This document shows positions 49,232 to 59,371 of a DNA stretch of 64,000 nucleotides, piece after piece. The translations under genes and the position numbers were made by a program. This DNA is from Aquiluna sp. (GTDB taxonomy: Bacteria > Actinomycetota > Actinomycetes > Actinomycetales > Microbacteriaceae): assembly GCA_021741585.1 (NCBI GenBank), contig JAIOXN010000003.1, positions 1-64,000 on the forward strand, read 5' to 3'. Below the pieces are notes generated by a model. The model searched no databases. It saw only the letters and a list, made by a program, of their open reading frames with translations, and was not told the DNA's origin. Each line of letters opens with the position of its first letter. Position 1 is the first letter of the stretch.

Positions 49232-50830
49232 TTAACTAAGCGAAATCAGGTCTGCGTAGCCCTGGTTCCAGTGGTCTTCAACGCCATCCGGCAGGATCAA
49301 AACGCGTTCTGGGTTCAGGGCCTCAACCGCACCAACGTCGTGACTCACAAGAACTACTGCTCCGGTGAAGGATGCAAGTGCGCGGAGGATCTCCTCGCGG
49401 CTGGCAGGGTCCAGGTTGTTGGTTGGTTCATCAAGCAGCAATACGTTGGCACTTGAAACCACCAGGGCGGCTAACGCCAACCTTGTCTTTTCGCCACCGG
49501 ATAAAACGCCAGCCGGCTTTGAAACATCGTCGCCGGAAAACAGGAAGGAGCCCAAAACTTTTCGGCAATCAGTGTCATTGAGCTGCGGAGCACTGCGTTG
49601 CATGTTTTCCAACACGGTTCTGTTCACATCCAGAGTCTCGTGCTCCTGGGCGAAGTAGCCAATCTTGAGTCCATGACCTGGTTCAATTTGTCCGGTGTCG
49701 GGTTTATCAACGCCGGCCAACATCCTCAAGAGGGTGGTTTTTCCGGCTCCGTTGAGGCCGATTACAACAACCTTGCTGCCCTTATCGATTGCAAGATCAA
49801 CCGCGGTGAAGATTTCAAGTGATCCATATGATTTGCTCAGGTTGCTTGCCATCAATGGGGTCTTGCCACAAGGAGCCGGGTCAGGGAACTTGATCCTTGC
49901 CACTCTGTCGACTTCACGAACCGCATCAAGACCAGAGAGGAGCTTCTCGGCCCTGCGCTGCATCTGGTGAGCGGCTGCGGCTTTGGTTGCCTTGGCTCCA
50001 AACTTTGCGGCTTGTAGCTGGAGAACGCTGGCTTTCTTTTCTGCGCTGGAACGCTCGCGCTTGCGGCGCTCTTCATCTGATTCACGCTGCTTTAGGTATT
50101 GCTTCCAGCCCATGTTGTAAACATCAATCACCTGGCGATTGGCATCTAGGTAAAAGACCTTGTTCACGGTTTCTTCAACCAGGTCAACATCGTGGCTGAT
50201 CACGATCAGACCACCCTGGTAGTTCTTTAGAAAGCTTCTGAGCCAGACCACGCGATCGGCATCCAAGTGGTTGGTTGGCTCATCCAGCAGCATTGTCTCG
50301 GCGTCCGAGAACAGGATTCTTGCAAGCTCAATTCTTCTTCGCTGTCCACCGGAGAGAGTCTTGAGTGGTTGGTCCAGAGTGGTTTCGCCAATGCCTAGGT
50401 TGCTGGCAATGGATGCGGCTTCAGCCTCGGCGGCATAGCCACCGGCGGAGTTGAATTCCTCTTCGGCGCGAGCATACTTCTTCATTGCCGATTCGTGAAT
50501 CTTGGGATCGGTGCTTGCCATGTCCATTGTGGCTTTGGCCATTCTGGCGGCGATGTCACCAATGCCTCTGGCATTGAGGATTCTGGTTCTTGCTAATTCT
50601 TCTGGGTCGCCAGACCGTGGGTCCTGAGGAAGATAGCCAATCTCACCCTGTCTGGTCACGGTTCCAAGGGTTGGCTGTCCGTCGCCGGCCAAGATCTTTG
50701 TGAGAGTGGTTTTTCCGGCGCCGTTTCTGCCGACCAGTCCAATCTTGTCGCCCTTTTGGACGCGGAAATTTACCCCGGACATTAGTGTCCGCGCGCCAAT
50801 TTGAATCTCAAGATCTTGGACGGCTATCAA
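49232..50830 (-). CDS. ABC-F family ATPase
   Basis: This is a ~532-residue soluble protein with two ABC domains and no membrane segment. TTG at 50830 is preferred (GGAG 7 nt upstream, then IAVQDLEIQIGA); the frame extends to 51058 but without coding character. Domain 1: GRNGAGKTT, LSGGQRRRIELARIL, LLDEPTNHLD. Domain 2: GLNGAGKTT, LSGGEKTRLALAAL, LLDEPTNNLD. A charged linker lies between. ABC-F proteins act on the ribosome (translation factors or antibiotic protection); the subgroup is uncertain. Confidence 0.92.
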   Translation of the reverse strand: MIAVQDLEIQIGARTLMSGVNFRVQKGDKIGLVGRNGAGKTTLTKILAGDGQPTLGTVTRQGEIGYLPQDPRSGDPEELARTRILNARGIGDIAARMAKATMDMASTDPKIHESAMKKYARAEEEFNSAGGYAAEAEAASIASNLGIGETTLDQPLKTLSGGQRRRIELARILFSDAETMLLDEPTNHLDADRVVWLRSFLKNYQGGLIVISHDVDLVEETVNKVFYLDANRQVIDVYNMGWKQYLKQRESDEERRKRERSSAEKKASVLQLQAAKFGAKATKAAAAHQMQRRAEKLLSGLDAVREVDRVARIKFPDPAPCGKTPLMASNLSKSYGSLEIFTAVDLAIDKGSKVVVIGLNGAGKTTLLRMLAGVDKPDTGQIEPGHGLKIGYFAQEHETLDVNRTVLENMQRSAPQLNDTDCRKVLGSFLFSGDDVSKPAGVLSGGEKTRLALAALVVSSANVLLLDEPTNNLDPASREEILRALASFTGAVVLVSHDVGAVEALNPERVLILPDGVEDHWNQGYADLISLS

Positions 50831-50969
50831 GGGTTTACTCCAGTAATGGTCTAAACATAACTTCGCCCAAATTTTGGATGCGGGGGAGTTAGACCTAAGA
50901 AGTTTATCGGCAATGCTCAATTTCTCTGACCTGCAATTTTTCATGGCACATAGGAGGAGAATGAGAGGC

Positions 50970-52373
50970 GTGAAATCAATGCGGATCGAACACGATTTAT
51001 TAGGCGATAAAGAAGTACCTACCTCGGCATACTGGGGAATCCACACGGCAAGAGCCATCGAAAACTTTCCAATCTCACTAGTGCCAATTGGCCACTATCG
51101 CTCTCAAGTGATGGCGCTTGGCCAGGTCAAAGAAGCAGCTGCGCTAGCGAACTTTGAATTAGGAGTGCTAGAGCGAGAGATCTTTCTCCCGATTCAAAAG
51201 GCTTGCCAAGATGTCGCAGCTGGAGTTTTGGATGATTCCTTTGTGGTTGATGCCATTCAAGGTGGTGCTGGAACCTCAACAAACATGAATGCCAATGAGG
51301 TGATCGCCAACCGTGCCCTTGAGATCATCGGCAAGGAGAAAGGTGATTACGAGAGCATTCATCCGCTGAATCACGTGAATGCATCCCAGTCCACCAACGA
51401 TGTCTACCCAACCGCTATCAAGGTGGCACTGATCCACGAGCTGGAGACCTTGGTTTCAGAAATGGGTTATCTCTGCCAGGCACTGGAAGCCAAGGCTTTG
51501 GAATTCAAAAGAGTCATAAAAATGGGTCGCACCCAAATGCAAGATGCGGTCCCCATGACTCTGGGTCAAGAGTTTGCTGCTTGGGCACTAATGCTCCGGG
51601 AAGATCAGCAGCGGGTTGCAGACTTCATTCCGCTTCTGAGCGAGATCAACCTCGGTGGTACTGCAATTGGCACCAGAATCAACACACCAAATGGTTATTC
51701 CGAGGTGGTTCTAAAGCACCTCAGCGCAATCGTTGGGCACAAGTTCACCACCTCGGTGAACATGATCGAGGCGACCCAGGACACCGGCGTTTTCATTACC
51801 GCCTCCAGCATCGTGAAGCGAATTGCAACCAAGATGTCCAAGATTGCAAATGACCTTCGTTTGCTCTCTTCGGGTCCTCGTGCAGGGCTAGGGGAGATAA
51901 ACCTTCCTCCAAGGCAGGCGGGATCTTCCATCATGCCTGGCAAGGTGAATCCAGTTATCCCTGAGGTGATAAACCAAATCGCATATTCTGTGATTGGAAA
52001 TGATCTAACTGTCACGATGGCCAGTGAATCCGGGCAGCTTGAGCTGAACGCATTCGAGCCGATCATTTCAAGATCTCTAATGATGAACATCGCCTACCTA
52101 CGCAGAGGTTGCCGAGTATTTGCGGACTACTGCATCTCTGGTATCACGGCCAACGAGGAGTTCTTGCGGTCAACTGTTGAAAATTCAATTGGTTTGGTTA
52201 CCGCTCTTTCTCCAGTTCTCGGGTACGAAAAGGCAACCAACTTGGCCAAATATGCGCAGAAAAACAACTGCACCATCCGAGAGGCCGTTCTTTCTCTGGG
52301 ATATCTCACCGATGCTGAGTTCGAGGGAATCCTTGGAAATCTGGAGCTTCTCACAGGTCAAGATCCAAGTTAG
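50970..52373 (+). CDS. aspA: Aspartate ammonia-lyase
   Basis: This is a ~467-residue protein. AGGAGG at 50952-50957 marks the start region; GTG 50970 is used, with ATG 50961 and ATG 50979 as alternatives. Aspartase/fumarase signature GSSIMPGKVNP is present, with STNDVYPTA and GRTQMQDAVPMTLGQEF. RIEHDLLGDKEVP at the N-terminus is typical of AspA rather than FumC. It deaminates aspartate to fumarate and ammonia. It is followed 72 nt later by a class III aminotransferase. Confidence 0.93.
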   Translation: MKSMRIEHDLLGDKEVPTSAYWGIHTARAIENFPISLVPIGHYRSQVMALGQVKEAAALANFELGVLEREIFLPIQKACQDVAAGVLDDSFVVDAIQGGAGTSTNMNANEVIANRALEIIGKEKGDYESIHPLNHVNASQSTNDVYPTAIKVALIHELETLVSEMGYLCQALEAKALEFKRVIKMGRTQMQDAVPMTLGQEFAAWALMLREDQQRVADFIPLLSEINLGGTAIGTRINTPNGYSEVVLKHLSAIVGHKFTTSVNMIEATQDTGVFITASSIVKRIATKMSKIANDLRLLSSGPRAGLGEINLPPRQAGSSIMPGKVNPVIPEVINQIAYSVIGNDLTVTMASESGQLELNAFEPIISRSLMMNIAYLRRGCRVFADYCISGITANEEFLRSTVENSIGLVTALSPVLGYEKATNLAKYAQKNNCTIREAVLSLGYLTDAEFEGILGNLELLTGQDPS

Positions 52374-52445
52374 CGCCGCCCTGCGAGTCCGATTTGGTGC
52401 CTTTGCGATTCTCATGGAGAATGGGAGGACACAAAGGAGTGACTC

Positions 52446-53852
52446 TTGTCTACCGAAATGCAACACCAGCACGATTCTGCTGGATGGCGAAATATACCTA
52501 AATCATCCAAACCCCTAGACCAGGCAAAAATAGCAAAGCTGCTAGCCAAGGAATGGGAAACATTTGAGGCTTCCACAAAGGCCTCAGGCGTCCACAACGC
52601 AAAAGCTATGAAGTCGCTTCCAATGGGAGTCACCTCAAGCTTTCAGCACTGGGACCCATACCCAATCTCAATCAAATCCGCCAAGGGCGCTTATGTAACC
52701 GACGCTGACGGTCGCAAGCTGCTCGATCTCTCCATGGGATTTGGCGCGATGATGGTTGGACACCTAAATCCAAAGATTGTGAAGGCAGTCAAGAAGGCGC
52801 TTCGCAGCGTTGGAACACTGTTTGTCACACCAGCCCCAATCTCAACTGAGGCAGCCGAGCGCTTCAAGAAGCGCTTCGGGCTTGACATGCTTCGTTTCAC
52901 AAACTCCGGTACCGAATCGACGATGTATGCGATTCGTACCGCCAGGGCTGTGACTCTCAAGAAGGCAATCATCAAGCTTGAGGGTGGCTACCACGGTGGC
53001 TATGACCCATTGCAGGTTTCGGTGAAGCCGGCACTTGCTGACATCGGTCCGGCAGAATCGCCAATCCCTGACACCCCGTTTGAGGTCGAGGCTGGCATGG
53101 TTCACATCGTTCCTTATAACGACTTGCCATATCTTGAGAAGATCATGAATGAGCACGGCGATTCCATCGCCGCCTTCATTCTTGAGCCGGTCATGGAAAA
53201 CCTTTCAATCGTTCTTCCTGATGCTGGCTACCTCAAGGCGGTTCGCGAGCTTTGCGATAAGCACAACATCGCATTGATCTTTGATGAGGTTAAGACAGGC
53301 CTTACTGCCGGTTATGGCGGAGTCGCTGGTCGAACCGGTGTGAAGCCAGACCTGGTAACCCTTGCCAAGAGCATTGGTGGCGGGCTTCCGGTGGCTGCCT
53401 TTGGTGGCAAGCAGAAGTACATGGATGCCGTTGTCGATGGCCGCATGGCTCACTTTGGAACCTATAACGGAAACCCATTGGTTATGGCCGGTGTTATTGC
53501 GGTTGATGACCTTTGCACACCTGAAGTCATGAAGGCTGCAGAGGAAATCAACAACGAAACTCTGCGCAAAATTGATGCCATCATCCAGAAGTATGAGCTC
53601 CCAGCTCACACCATTGGTCTTGGTCTCAAAGGCGCCGTGATTTGGTCCACAACTCCAGTTCGTAACTACCGCGATTACAAAGCAACCGACTTTGAAATTG
53701 CGGAGCTGAGCTGGCTCTGGGGTGTAAACCGCGGCATCTTGACCCCTCCAGGGTTGGATGAGCAGTGGCTAGTCTCGCTTGCCCACACCCAGAAGGATAT
53801 GGACAAGATGGTCAATGCCCTAGAAGAACTGGCAAAGGCACTCAGAAGCTAG
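52446..53852 (+). CDS. Class III PLP-dependent aminotransferase (HemL-like subgroup)
   Basis: This is a 468-residue protein with a TTG start and AAAGGAG 7 nt before it. Fold type I class III features: NSGTESTMYAIRTAR, the GGYHGGYDP segment, DEVKTGLTAGYGG, and the PLP Lys in LAKSIGGGLPVAAFGG. It resembles glutamate-1-semialdehyde aminomutase in these segments but may act on another amino acid or amine; hemL identity is not claimed. The short gap suggests co-transcription with aspA, so the pair could link aspartate turnover to another amino donor. Confidence 0.85.
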   Translation: MSTEMQHQHDSAGWRNIPKSSKPLDQAKIAKLLAKEWETFEASTKASGVHNAKAMKSLPMGVTSSFQHWDPYPISIKSAKGAYVTDADGRKLLDLSMGFGAMMVGHLNPKIVKAVKKALRSVGTLFVTPAPISTEAAERFKKRFGLDMLRFTNSGTESTMYAIRTARAVTLKKAIIKLEGGYHGGYDPLQVSVKPALADIGPAESPIPDTPFEVEAGMVHIVPYNDLPYLEKIMNEHGDSIAAFILEPVMENLSIVLPDAGYLKAVRELCDKHNIALIFDEVKTGLTAGYGGVAGRTGVKPDLVTLAKSIGGGLPVAAFGGKQKYMDAVVDGRMAHFGTYNGNPLVMAGVIAVDDLCTPEVMKAAEEINNETLRKIDAIIQKYELPAHTIGLGLKGAVIWSTTPVRNYRDYKATDFEIAELSWLWGVNRGILTPPGLDEQWLVSLAHTQKDMDKMVNALEELAKALRS

Positions 53853-53861
53853 TCTTTCTAG

Positions 53862-54314
53862 ATGGACTTATCGCTCATCGGCACACTGATCTTTATTGGA
53901 TTCGGTGTGCCGATTAGCATTATTGACGCTCGAACCAGAAACATTCCAAACTGGCTAACGCTTTCCTTTTTAGTTACAGCAACCGCTTCGGTTTTGATCT
54001 CTGCGCTTTTCTTTGATGCCGATCCCGCTGGAGCACTGCTCTCCTCCATAGCTTGTTTGCTGGTTTTTGTGTTGCTTTATTTCTTGGCTCGAGGTGGTTT
54101 CGGGGAAGCGGACGTGAAGCTGGCTCCAGGGTTTGGAATGTTGCTTGGTGCCAGTTCATTTAGCGCTGTGACGCTTTGGCTTCTAGGCACTTTTATATTT
54201 GCCGGTATTTTTGCAGCAGTCATGCTGCTGACCAAAAAGCTAAACAAGAAAGACGAATTTGCGTTCGCACCGTTCATGTTTTTGAGTGCTTTATCTATCT
54301 CGCTAGCGAGCTGA
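53862..54314 (+). CDS. Prepilin peptidase (A24 family, CpaA/TadV-like)
   Basis: This is a 150-residue membrane protein with about five helices. The two catalytic Asp are in SIIDARTRNIPNW and GGFGEADVKLAPG. It should cleave the leader of the Flp pilin at 60915-61082 and of TadE-like pseudopilins. It starts 9 nt after the aminotransferase gene and its end overlaps the convergent tadC by 20 nt, so it stands on the opposite strand from the rest of the pilus locus. Confidence 0.88.
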   Translation: MDLSLIGTLIFIGFGVPISIIDARTRNIPNWLTLSFLVTATASVLISALFFDADPAGALLSSIACLLVFVLLYFLARGGFGEADVKLAPGFGMLLGASSFSAVTLWLLGTFIFAGIFAAVMLLTKKLNKKDEFAFAPFMFLSALSISLAS

Positions 54315-55185
54315 TGATGTCAATGACCGCAGGGCCAATGACGACGATGAATAGGCCCGGCAAGAAGCACAGAATAAGCGGGAACAGAATCTTCACGCTG
54401 ATTCGCTGAGCTCTTTCTCGAGCCTCAACTCTATTTCTGTGGCGCATCTCGGCTGCTTGAGCCCGTAAAACAGTTGTTAGCGACACTCCAAGTTGATCAA
54501 CCTTCATGATGGCATCGGCGAATCTTCTGACTTCAGAACTACCGGTTCTTTCCACCAGGTTCGAGAATGCGTCAACACGATTGACGCCTAATTTGAGGTC
54601 ATCGAGGGTCCTGACAAGTTCACCGGCCAGTAGGCCAGTTTGGGTCTTCACAACTTTCTCCATGGCTGCAGTCAGGCCTAGGCCACCGCTGACCACCAAC
54701 AACATTAGATCCACAAGGTTCGGTAGCTCCCGACTGAGTTGGTTGGAGCGAATTTCGCTCTGAATCAACAAGAACGCTCGAGGAGTGAAAACAAAAAGTG
54801 ATCCAAAAATCAGTATCAGCAGAGTTAGAGGGCCTTGGCCGAAGGATGTGAATAGGGTCAGAACGAATGCCAGGACAAGCAATATTTCAATAGAAAGCAA
54901 CAATAATCTAGGGGTGCCGCCATAGAAACCTGCACGGGTGAGCTGTTGAGCTGTAACATCCTGCAGCACCTTCGGGGTCAATCGAATGCTTGCCTCGGCG
55001 AGCCTCTGAAGCCTGGTTAGTGTTGTTTCTTTATAAACCTCAAATTCGACCCTTGATACTCCAACAAGTTCAAGAGCCCTTTTTCTGCGCTTTGCAACCC
55101 TGTAGGCATTCACCACTGTGCCAATTGCCAGCACAATCACCGCAATTGCCAATCCATTCAGGAGCGAGTTGGTCCAAATATTCAT
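54295..55185 (-). CDS. tadC: TadC-like pilus assembly inner-membrane protein
   Basis: This is a 296-residue protein with the type II secretion F (GspF) domain: LPNLVDLMLLVVSGGLGLTAAMEKV and LGVSLTTVLRAQAAEMRHRNRVEARERAQ. Helices at the N-terminus, middle and C-terminus. It forms the membrane platform with TadB. Its start touches the tadB stop. Confidence 0.9.
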   Translation of the reverse strand: MNIWTNSLLNGLAIAVIVLAIGTVVNAYRVAKRRKRALELVGVSRVEFEVYKETTLTRLQRLAEASIRLTPKVLQDVTAQQLTRAGFYGGTPRLLLLSIEILLVLAFVLTLFTSFGQGPLTLLILIFGSLFVFTPRAFLLIQSEIRSNQLSRELPNLVDLMLLVVSGGLGLTAAMEKVVKTQTGLLAGELVRTLDDLKLGVNRVDAFSNLVERTGSSEVRRFADAIMKVDQLGVSLTTVLRAQAAEMRHRNRVEARERAQRISVKILFPLILCFLPGLFIVVIGPAVIDIISSLAR

Positions 55186-56147
55186 TAGACCCTAATCCTC
55201 ACCAGAATTCGCATCCAAATTGCACCAATAGCGACTAACAGGACAAATACTGCAGCCAAAAGTATTCCTACTGGCTCGGTCCAAAAGACATCTACGTAGT
55301 TTGGATTGAATATGGCAAAAAACACAAAAACAGCAATTGGAAGCAGGGTTAGAAACAGTGCGCTGATTCGACCTTCGGAGCTTAGCACCCTGACTTCCTG
55401 GGCCAGTTCGGCCCGGTCTCTAGCGGTCTCTGCAACCTCTTCAAGAACATCTGACAGGTTGCCGCCGACTTCGCGTTGGGTTTCAAGTGCCGCGATTACA
55501 AGATCCATGTCGCTGCTACCGGCTCGCTTTGACAGCGCGGTCAATGCCGATTCAACTCTTAGCCCAAGGGAAATCTCTCGAACTGATCGTCTGAACTGGC
55601 GCTCGATCTCACCATTGCCCTGGGCTGACACCGAATCAAGAGACTGCATTAGTGAAAGGCCAGATCGCAATGAAGATGCCAATAGGAGTAGGAATTCAGG
55701 AAGCTGTTGCTGAAATGCGGCTCTTCTTGTTGAGATGCGTCTTGAAGTCCAAAGCCAAACCGAACTAACGGTTATTGCGGCAGCAAAACCAAAGCCACCC
55801 AAGGGGTCTAATCCAGAAGTCCAGAAAAAGAATGTGAGAACTAGCGATGCAGCAATACTCAACAGTGCTAGTGAAATAACGCCCATTCTCAAATCTGCGT
55901 AAAACAAGCGGTCATTGAGAGTGGTGATAATAAAAAACCGATCGGTAAGTCGATTCTGAAAATTTCGGTAGTTCTGACCAACCTGGCTTACGGCCCTGTC
56001 CAGCGGGTCTTGGTATTTGGCCTCTCCCGCGCTCGATAGCAACAGATTAAGCCTGCGCTCTCTCTGCATTCTTGAGCGTTCTGCAAAAATGGCAAGGAAT
56101 ATTAGGGCGACCGCGAGACCTACGGCAACAAGGATTGCGTATCTCAT
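55185..56147 (-). CDS. tadB: TadB-like pilus assembly inner-membrane protein
   Basis: This is a 320-residue protein with a GspF domain: LPEFLLLLASSLRSGLSLMQSLDSV, VIAALETQREVGGNLSDVLEEVAETARDRAELAQEV, and C-terminal helices. Partner of TadC. Overlaps tadA by 4 nt. Confidence 0.9.
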   Translation of the reverse strand: MRYAILVAVGLAVALIFLAIFAERSRMQRERRLNLLLSSAGEAKYQDPLDRAVSQVGQNYRNFQNRLTDRFFIITTLNDRLFYADLRMGVISLALLSIAASLVLTFFFWTSGLDPLGGFGFAAAITVSSVWLWTSRRISTRRAAFQQQLPEFLLLLASSLRSGLSLMQSLDSVSAQGNGEIERQFRRSVREISLGLRVESALTALSKRAGSSDMDLVIAALETQREVGGNLSDVLEEVAETARDRAELAQEVRVLSSEGRISALFLTLLPIAVFVFFAIFNPNYVDVFWTEPVGILLAAVFVLLVAIGAIWMRILVRIRV

Positions 56148-57481
56148 AAGTCCTTCTTGAAGATTTCCCTGTCGACCTCAACACCACGGTGTTCAATGCT
56201 TTTTACGCACTCTGGAATGATTCCGGTTGCAACTAACCGGCCAATCGCTTCAGCCCCTCCGGACACTGGGTATTCGAATCCAAATATCTCTTGAGTCTTA
56301 ATTGAGCCATTCTCCAGGGCAACGATTTCTGCAATCGAGGTGATCTTCCTTGAGCCATCTCGGAATCTAGCCTGGTGAATCAAAATATCCACTGCAGAAG
56401 CCAATTGTTCTCTAATTACCGGGATTGAAAGTCGCAATTCGCTCATCGATGCCATCGTCTCGATGCGTGATAGACAGTCGGTGGTTGAGTTGGCGTGAAC
56501 AGTTGATAAAGATCCGTCATGGCCAGTATTCATGGCCTGCAGCATGTCAAATGCTGCAGCATCTCGAACTTCTCCAACAACAATGCGATCTGGTCGCATG
56601 CGAAGCGAGTTTCTAACCAGGTCACGAATTGTGACCTCGCCAATCCCCTCGGAGTTCGCAGGTCTTGATTCCAACCTGACAACGTGCTCTTGGCCAAGAC
56701 TCAGCTCTGCGCTGTCTTCAATTGTGACAATCCGTTCATAGCTTGGGATTAGAGCAGCCAGAATATTTAGCGTTGTAGTCTTCCCAGAACCCGTTCCTCC
56801 CGAAATCACAATGTTGCGCTTGCCTCTAATTGCAAGCTCGAGAAACTGCATGGCAGGAGCACTGACCGAACCAAAACGAATAAGGTCGTTTTTATTTGCA
56901 ACCCTGCCAGAGAACTTTCTAATCGTGACACTAGGCCCGTCAACGGCAACCGGGGGAACAATCGCATTCACACGGGAGCCATCGGGAAGTCGGGCATCAA
57001 CCATTGGAGAGCCTTCGTCAACTCTTCGTCCAACGCGAGACACGATTCGCTCGATTACTTGACGGATATGAGCGTCGTTCTCAAATCTGACGGGGACTTT
57101 GGAGAGTCGACCACCTCGTTCGGCGAATACTTCATCAGGGCCATTGACCATTACTTCGGTGACGTCTGGGTCTCGGAGTAATTGCTCAATTGGCCCAAGC
57201 CCGACGATGTCATCGATGATTTCCTGCACCAATCGAGCTCGGTCAGCATCGGTGAGAATCAGTGTCTGGCTCGCAATAACGCGGGTGATTACCGAGTAAA
57301 CCTCTTCGCGCAGTCTGGATTCACCAAGGTCCTTGGAGTAGAGGCTCTTCCCAAGATTATTCACCAGTGCGAGGTGAACTTGCTCCTTGAGTTCGGTCGT
57401 GTGATTAGAGGTCTTCAGCCATGTCGCCTCGGTTCTTGCAAAGCCTCTTCCTTCAGACCCGAGCCTCTCGCTTAGGCTCAT
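56144..57481 (-). CDS. tadA: TadA/CpaF secretion ATPase
   Basis: This is a 445-residue protein. PilT-type ATPase motifs: Walker [14 protein letters not shown], Asp box [12 protein letters not shown], Walker [17 protein letters not shown], and the STVHANST His box. It powers Flp pilus assembly from the cytoplasmic side. Overlaps tadZ by 4 nt. Confidence 0.95.
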   Translation of the reverse strand: MSLSERLGSEGRGFARTEATWLKTSNHTTELKEQVHLALVNNLGKSLYSKDLGESRLREEVYSVITRVIASQTLILTDADRARLVQEIIDDIVGLGPIEQLLRDPDVTEVMVNGPDEVFAERGGRLSKVPVRFENDAHIRQVIERIVSRVGRRVDEGSPMVDARLPDGSRVNAIVPPVAVDGPSVTIRKFSGRVANKNDLIRFGSVSAPAMQFLELAIRGKRNIVISGGTGSGKTTTLNILAALIPSYERIVTIEDSAELSLGQEHVVRLESRPANSEGIGEVTIRDLVRNSLRMRPDRIVVGEVRDAAAFDMLQAMNTGHDGSLSTVHANSTTDCLSRIETMASMSELRLSIPVIREQLASAVDILIHQARFRDGSRKITSIAEIVALENGSIKTQEIFGFEYPVSGGAEAIGRLVATGIIPECVKSIEHRGVEVDREIFKKDL

Positions 57482-58662
57482 TCTTTTAGTCCCGAAGGAG
57501 CTGAAGTTTCTGGTGCTGGTTCAGGCATTGCTGGACTAGGTGAAACTGCGAATCGCACTTCAAGCAGTGCTTTCACCAGGCCATTGATTTTTGTTGAAAT
57601 CGGATTGCTTCTTCTGAATGTGACGAGAGTCTGGCCCTGATTCAAAGCCTTGATTGCATCGCGATATTCAGGAATCTGCAAGGAAGTTTTGATTCCAATC
57701 AGTGCCTCAACTTCAGTTATTTTCAGGCTGATTCTTGGATCTAGTCGGTTGATGATTATTTTTTGCTTATTCCTTGTGATTCCCAGTTCTTGCATCACGT
57801 TCAAAGCGGTTTTGAGGTCTTTAATGCTTGCGACATCTGGAGTGGAGAGAATGTAAATCTCGTCTGCAAGCTCAAAAACATCCATATTTAGATCGGTGAA
57901 CTGAGCCGTCGAATCCACGATCACGTAGTCGTAGTTTCTTCTCAGAAGCTTCAGGAGTTCCAGGATGCGCCCTGCTTCAAGTGATTCTCCAATACCTGGA
58001 TGCGACGGCGAAAGAATCGCATCGAAATTGCTATCAATTGAGGTGCTCAAGCCGGAAATTGTGTTTCTGCTCAGCTGACCTTGGGCGGTCGCTAGGTTGC
58101 CGAGAGTCACATCTGGAATCTTGTCCAGGAACATCGCCACATCGCCAAAGTTCAAATCCAGATCAATCAAACAGACCCGGATCTCAGAATTTTGCGCGAG
58201 TGAAGCCGCGAGGTTTACAGCAAAAGTCGTTTTACCCACTCCACCTTTAGGAGAAAAGGACATGAATATTTTGCCCATGTGGTGGAAGCCATCCATGCCC
58301 ATCGCAGCCGAAATCTCATCGCTTAGCATGGTGCTCGACGCAATCGCATTTTGGAGCGCTGTGGCATCTCCGGAAGTGACAACGCTTCTGATTCCAGACT
58401 CCAATGCGAGCCGTAAATCGTGTTCAGAAACGTAGTCTCGCACTACCACGACGCCAAGCGAAGGGCGAGTGACTCGACAGTGCTTCGACATGTCGCTGAC
58501 TTGCTGCATGGAGACTGTGGGCCCGACAATTACTAGATTGTCACCCTTGGATTCCATGATTTCATGAGCATCTTGGACGGTTGTGCAAACCTGGCTAGGT
58601 TCGTTTAGAGCGGCACGAATTTGGTCAACATTTAGTCGATCGGTCTCAAGAATAATTGCCAT
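57478..58662 (-). CDS. tadZ: TadZ/CpaE-like pilus localisation ATPase
   Basis: This is a 394-residue protein. Residues about 1-125 resemble a receiver-like domain without the usual phosphorylation set; from about 130 a ParA/MinD-type ATPase with the deviant Walker A FSPKGGVGKTTFAVNLA, LIDLDLNFGDVAMFL and YVIVDSTAQFTD. It places the Tad machine at the pole. It lies 9 nt after cpaB. Confidence 0.92.
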   Translation of the reverse strand: MAIILETDRLNVDQIRAALNEPSQVCTTVQDAHEIMESKGDNLVIVGPTVSMQQVSDMSKHCRVTRPSLGVVVVRDYVSEHDLRLALESGIRSVVTSGDATALQNAIASSTMLSDEISAAMGMDGFHHMGKIFMSFSPKGGVGKTTFAVNLAASLAQNSEIRVCLIDLDLNFGDVAMFLDKIPDVTLGNLATAQGQLSRNTISGLSTSIDSNFDAILSPSHPGIGESLEAGRILELLKLLRRNYDYVIVDSTAQFTDLNMDVFELADEIYILSTPDVASIKDLKTALNVMQELGITRNKQKIIINRLDPRISLKITEVEALIGIKTSLQIPEYRDAIKALNQGQTLVTFRRSNPISTKINGLVKALLEVRFAVSPSPAMPEPAPETSAPSGLKE

Positions 58663-58671
58663 GATTGCCTC

Positions 58672-59364
58672 CTAGTACTGCACCTGAGGAACCGATTCCC
58701 CGTCGCCAACAAGAACTAATGTGATTTCTCCATTTGAATATTCCGTCAAGAGCTTTGCAACCTGCGCACTCGGAATCGAAAGAGTCACTACGCCTTCGAA
58801 ATTGGCATTTGGCGCAATCATGGAACCACCATCTGAAAGCCCGCCAATTGCAAGAACTTTCACGTTTGGAAACAGAACCTTGGTTTCTAGAAGCCCAGTT
58901 TCTGCATTTTCCTGGGTGCTCAGAACTCCCACCGTGCTGCCGATTCCAATCAGTCCGCCGCCTTGTTGATGCTCATCAAGGGTTAACGACACAGCCGCAT
59001 AGCTCTGGTCCAACAAGGAGCCAGCACCCATCTTGGTAACTGGCTCAAAGTCTCCTTCAAGAAGCAGGGTGTTTGCAGTGAGGTCTCGGGTGGCAACTGA
59101 TCCCGCACTGAGGTCTCCGTATTCGACTATCGATGATTCAGGCAAGAGTGCTTTCGGGAAGAGCCTTGTTGTGACTAGACCCTCTGCTTTTGCGTCATCC
59201 AGTGAGGTTCCCTGTGGGATGTTTTCTTCAGTGAAAAGAACCAGAATCTTTTCGTATTCGTTCAGGGCTTGCTGAGTGTTCTGCTCTTGCACATAAAAAG
59301 TGCCAACAGCGGCAAACGTCCCCAACCCCAAAGCGGCCAAAATTAGTAGCGCAACTCTAATCAT
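58672..59364 (-). CDS. cpaB: CpaB/RcpC-type Flp pilus assembly protein
   Basis: This is a 230-residue protein with an N-terminal membrane segment (ALLILAALGLGTFAAVGTFYV) and an SAF domain (FTEENIPQGTSLDDAKAEGLV, DLTANTLLLEGDF). In Gram-negatives this protein works with the secretin; here, without a secretin, it presumably acts at the cell wall. Confidence 0.85.
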   Translation of the reverse strand: MIRVALLILAALGLGTFAAVGTFYVQEQNTQQALNEYEKILVLFTEENIPQGTSLDDAKAEGLVTTRLFPKALLPESSIVEYGDLSAGSVATRDLTANTLLLEGDFEPVTKMGAGSLLDQSYAAVSLTLDEHQQGGGLIGIGSTVGVLSTQENAETGLLETKVLFPNVKVLAIGGLSDGGSMIAPNANFEGVVTLSIPSAQVAKLLTEYSNGEITLVLVGDGESVPQVQY

Positions 59365-59371
59365 TTATCCC

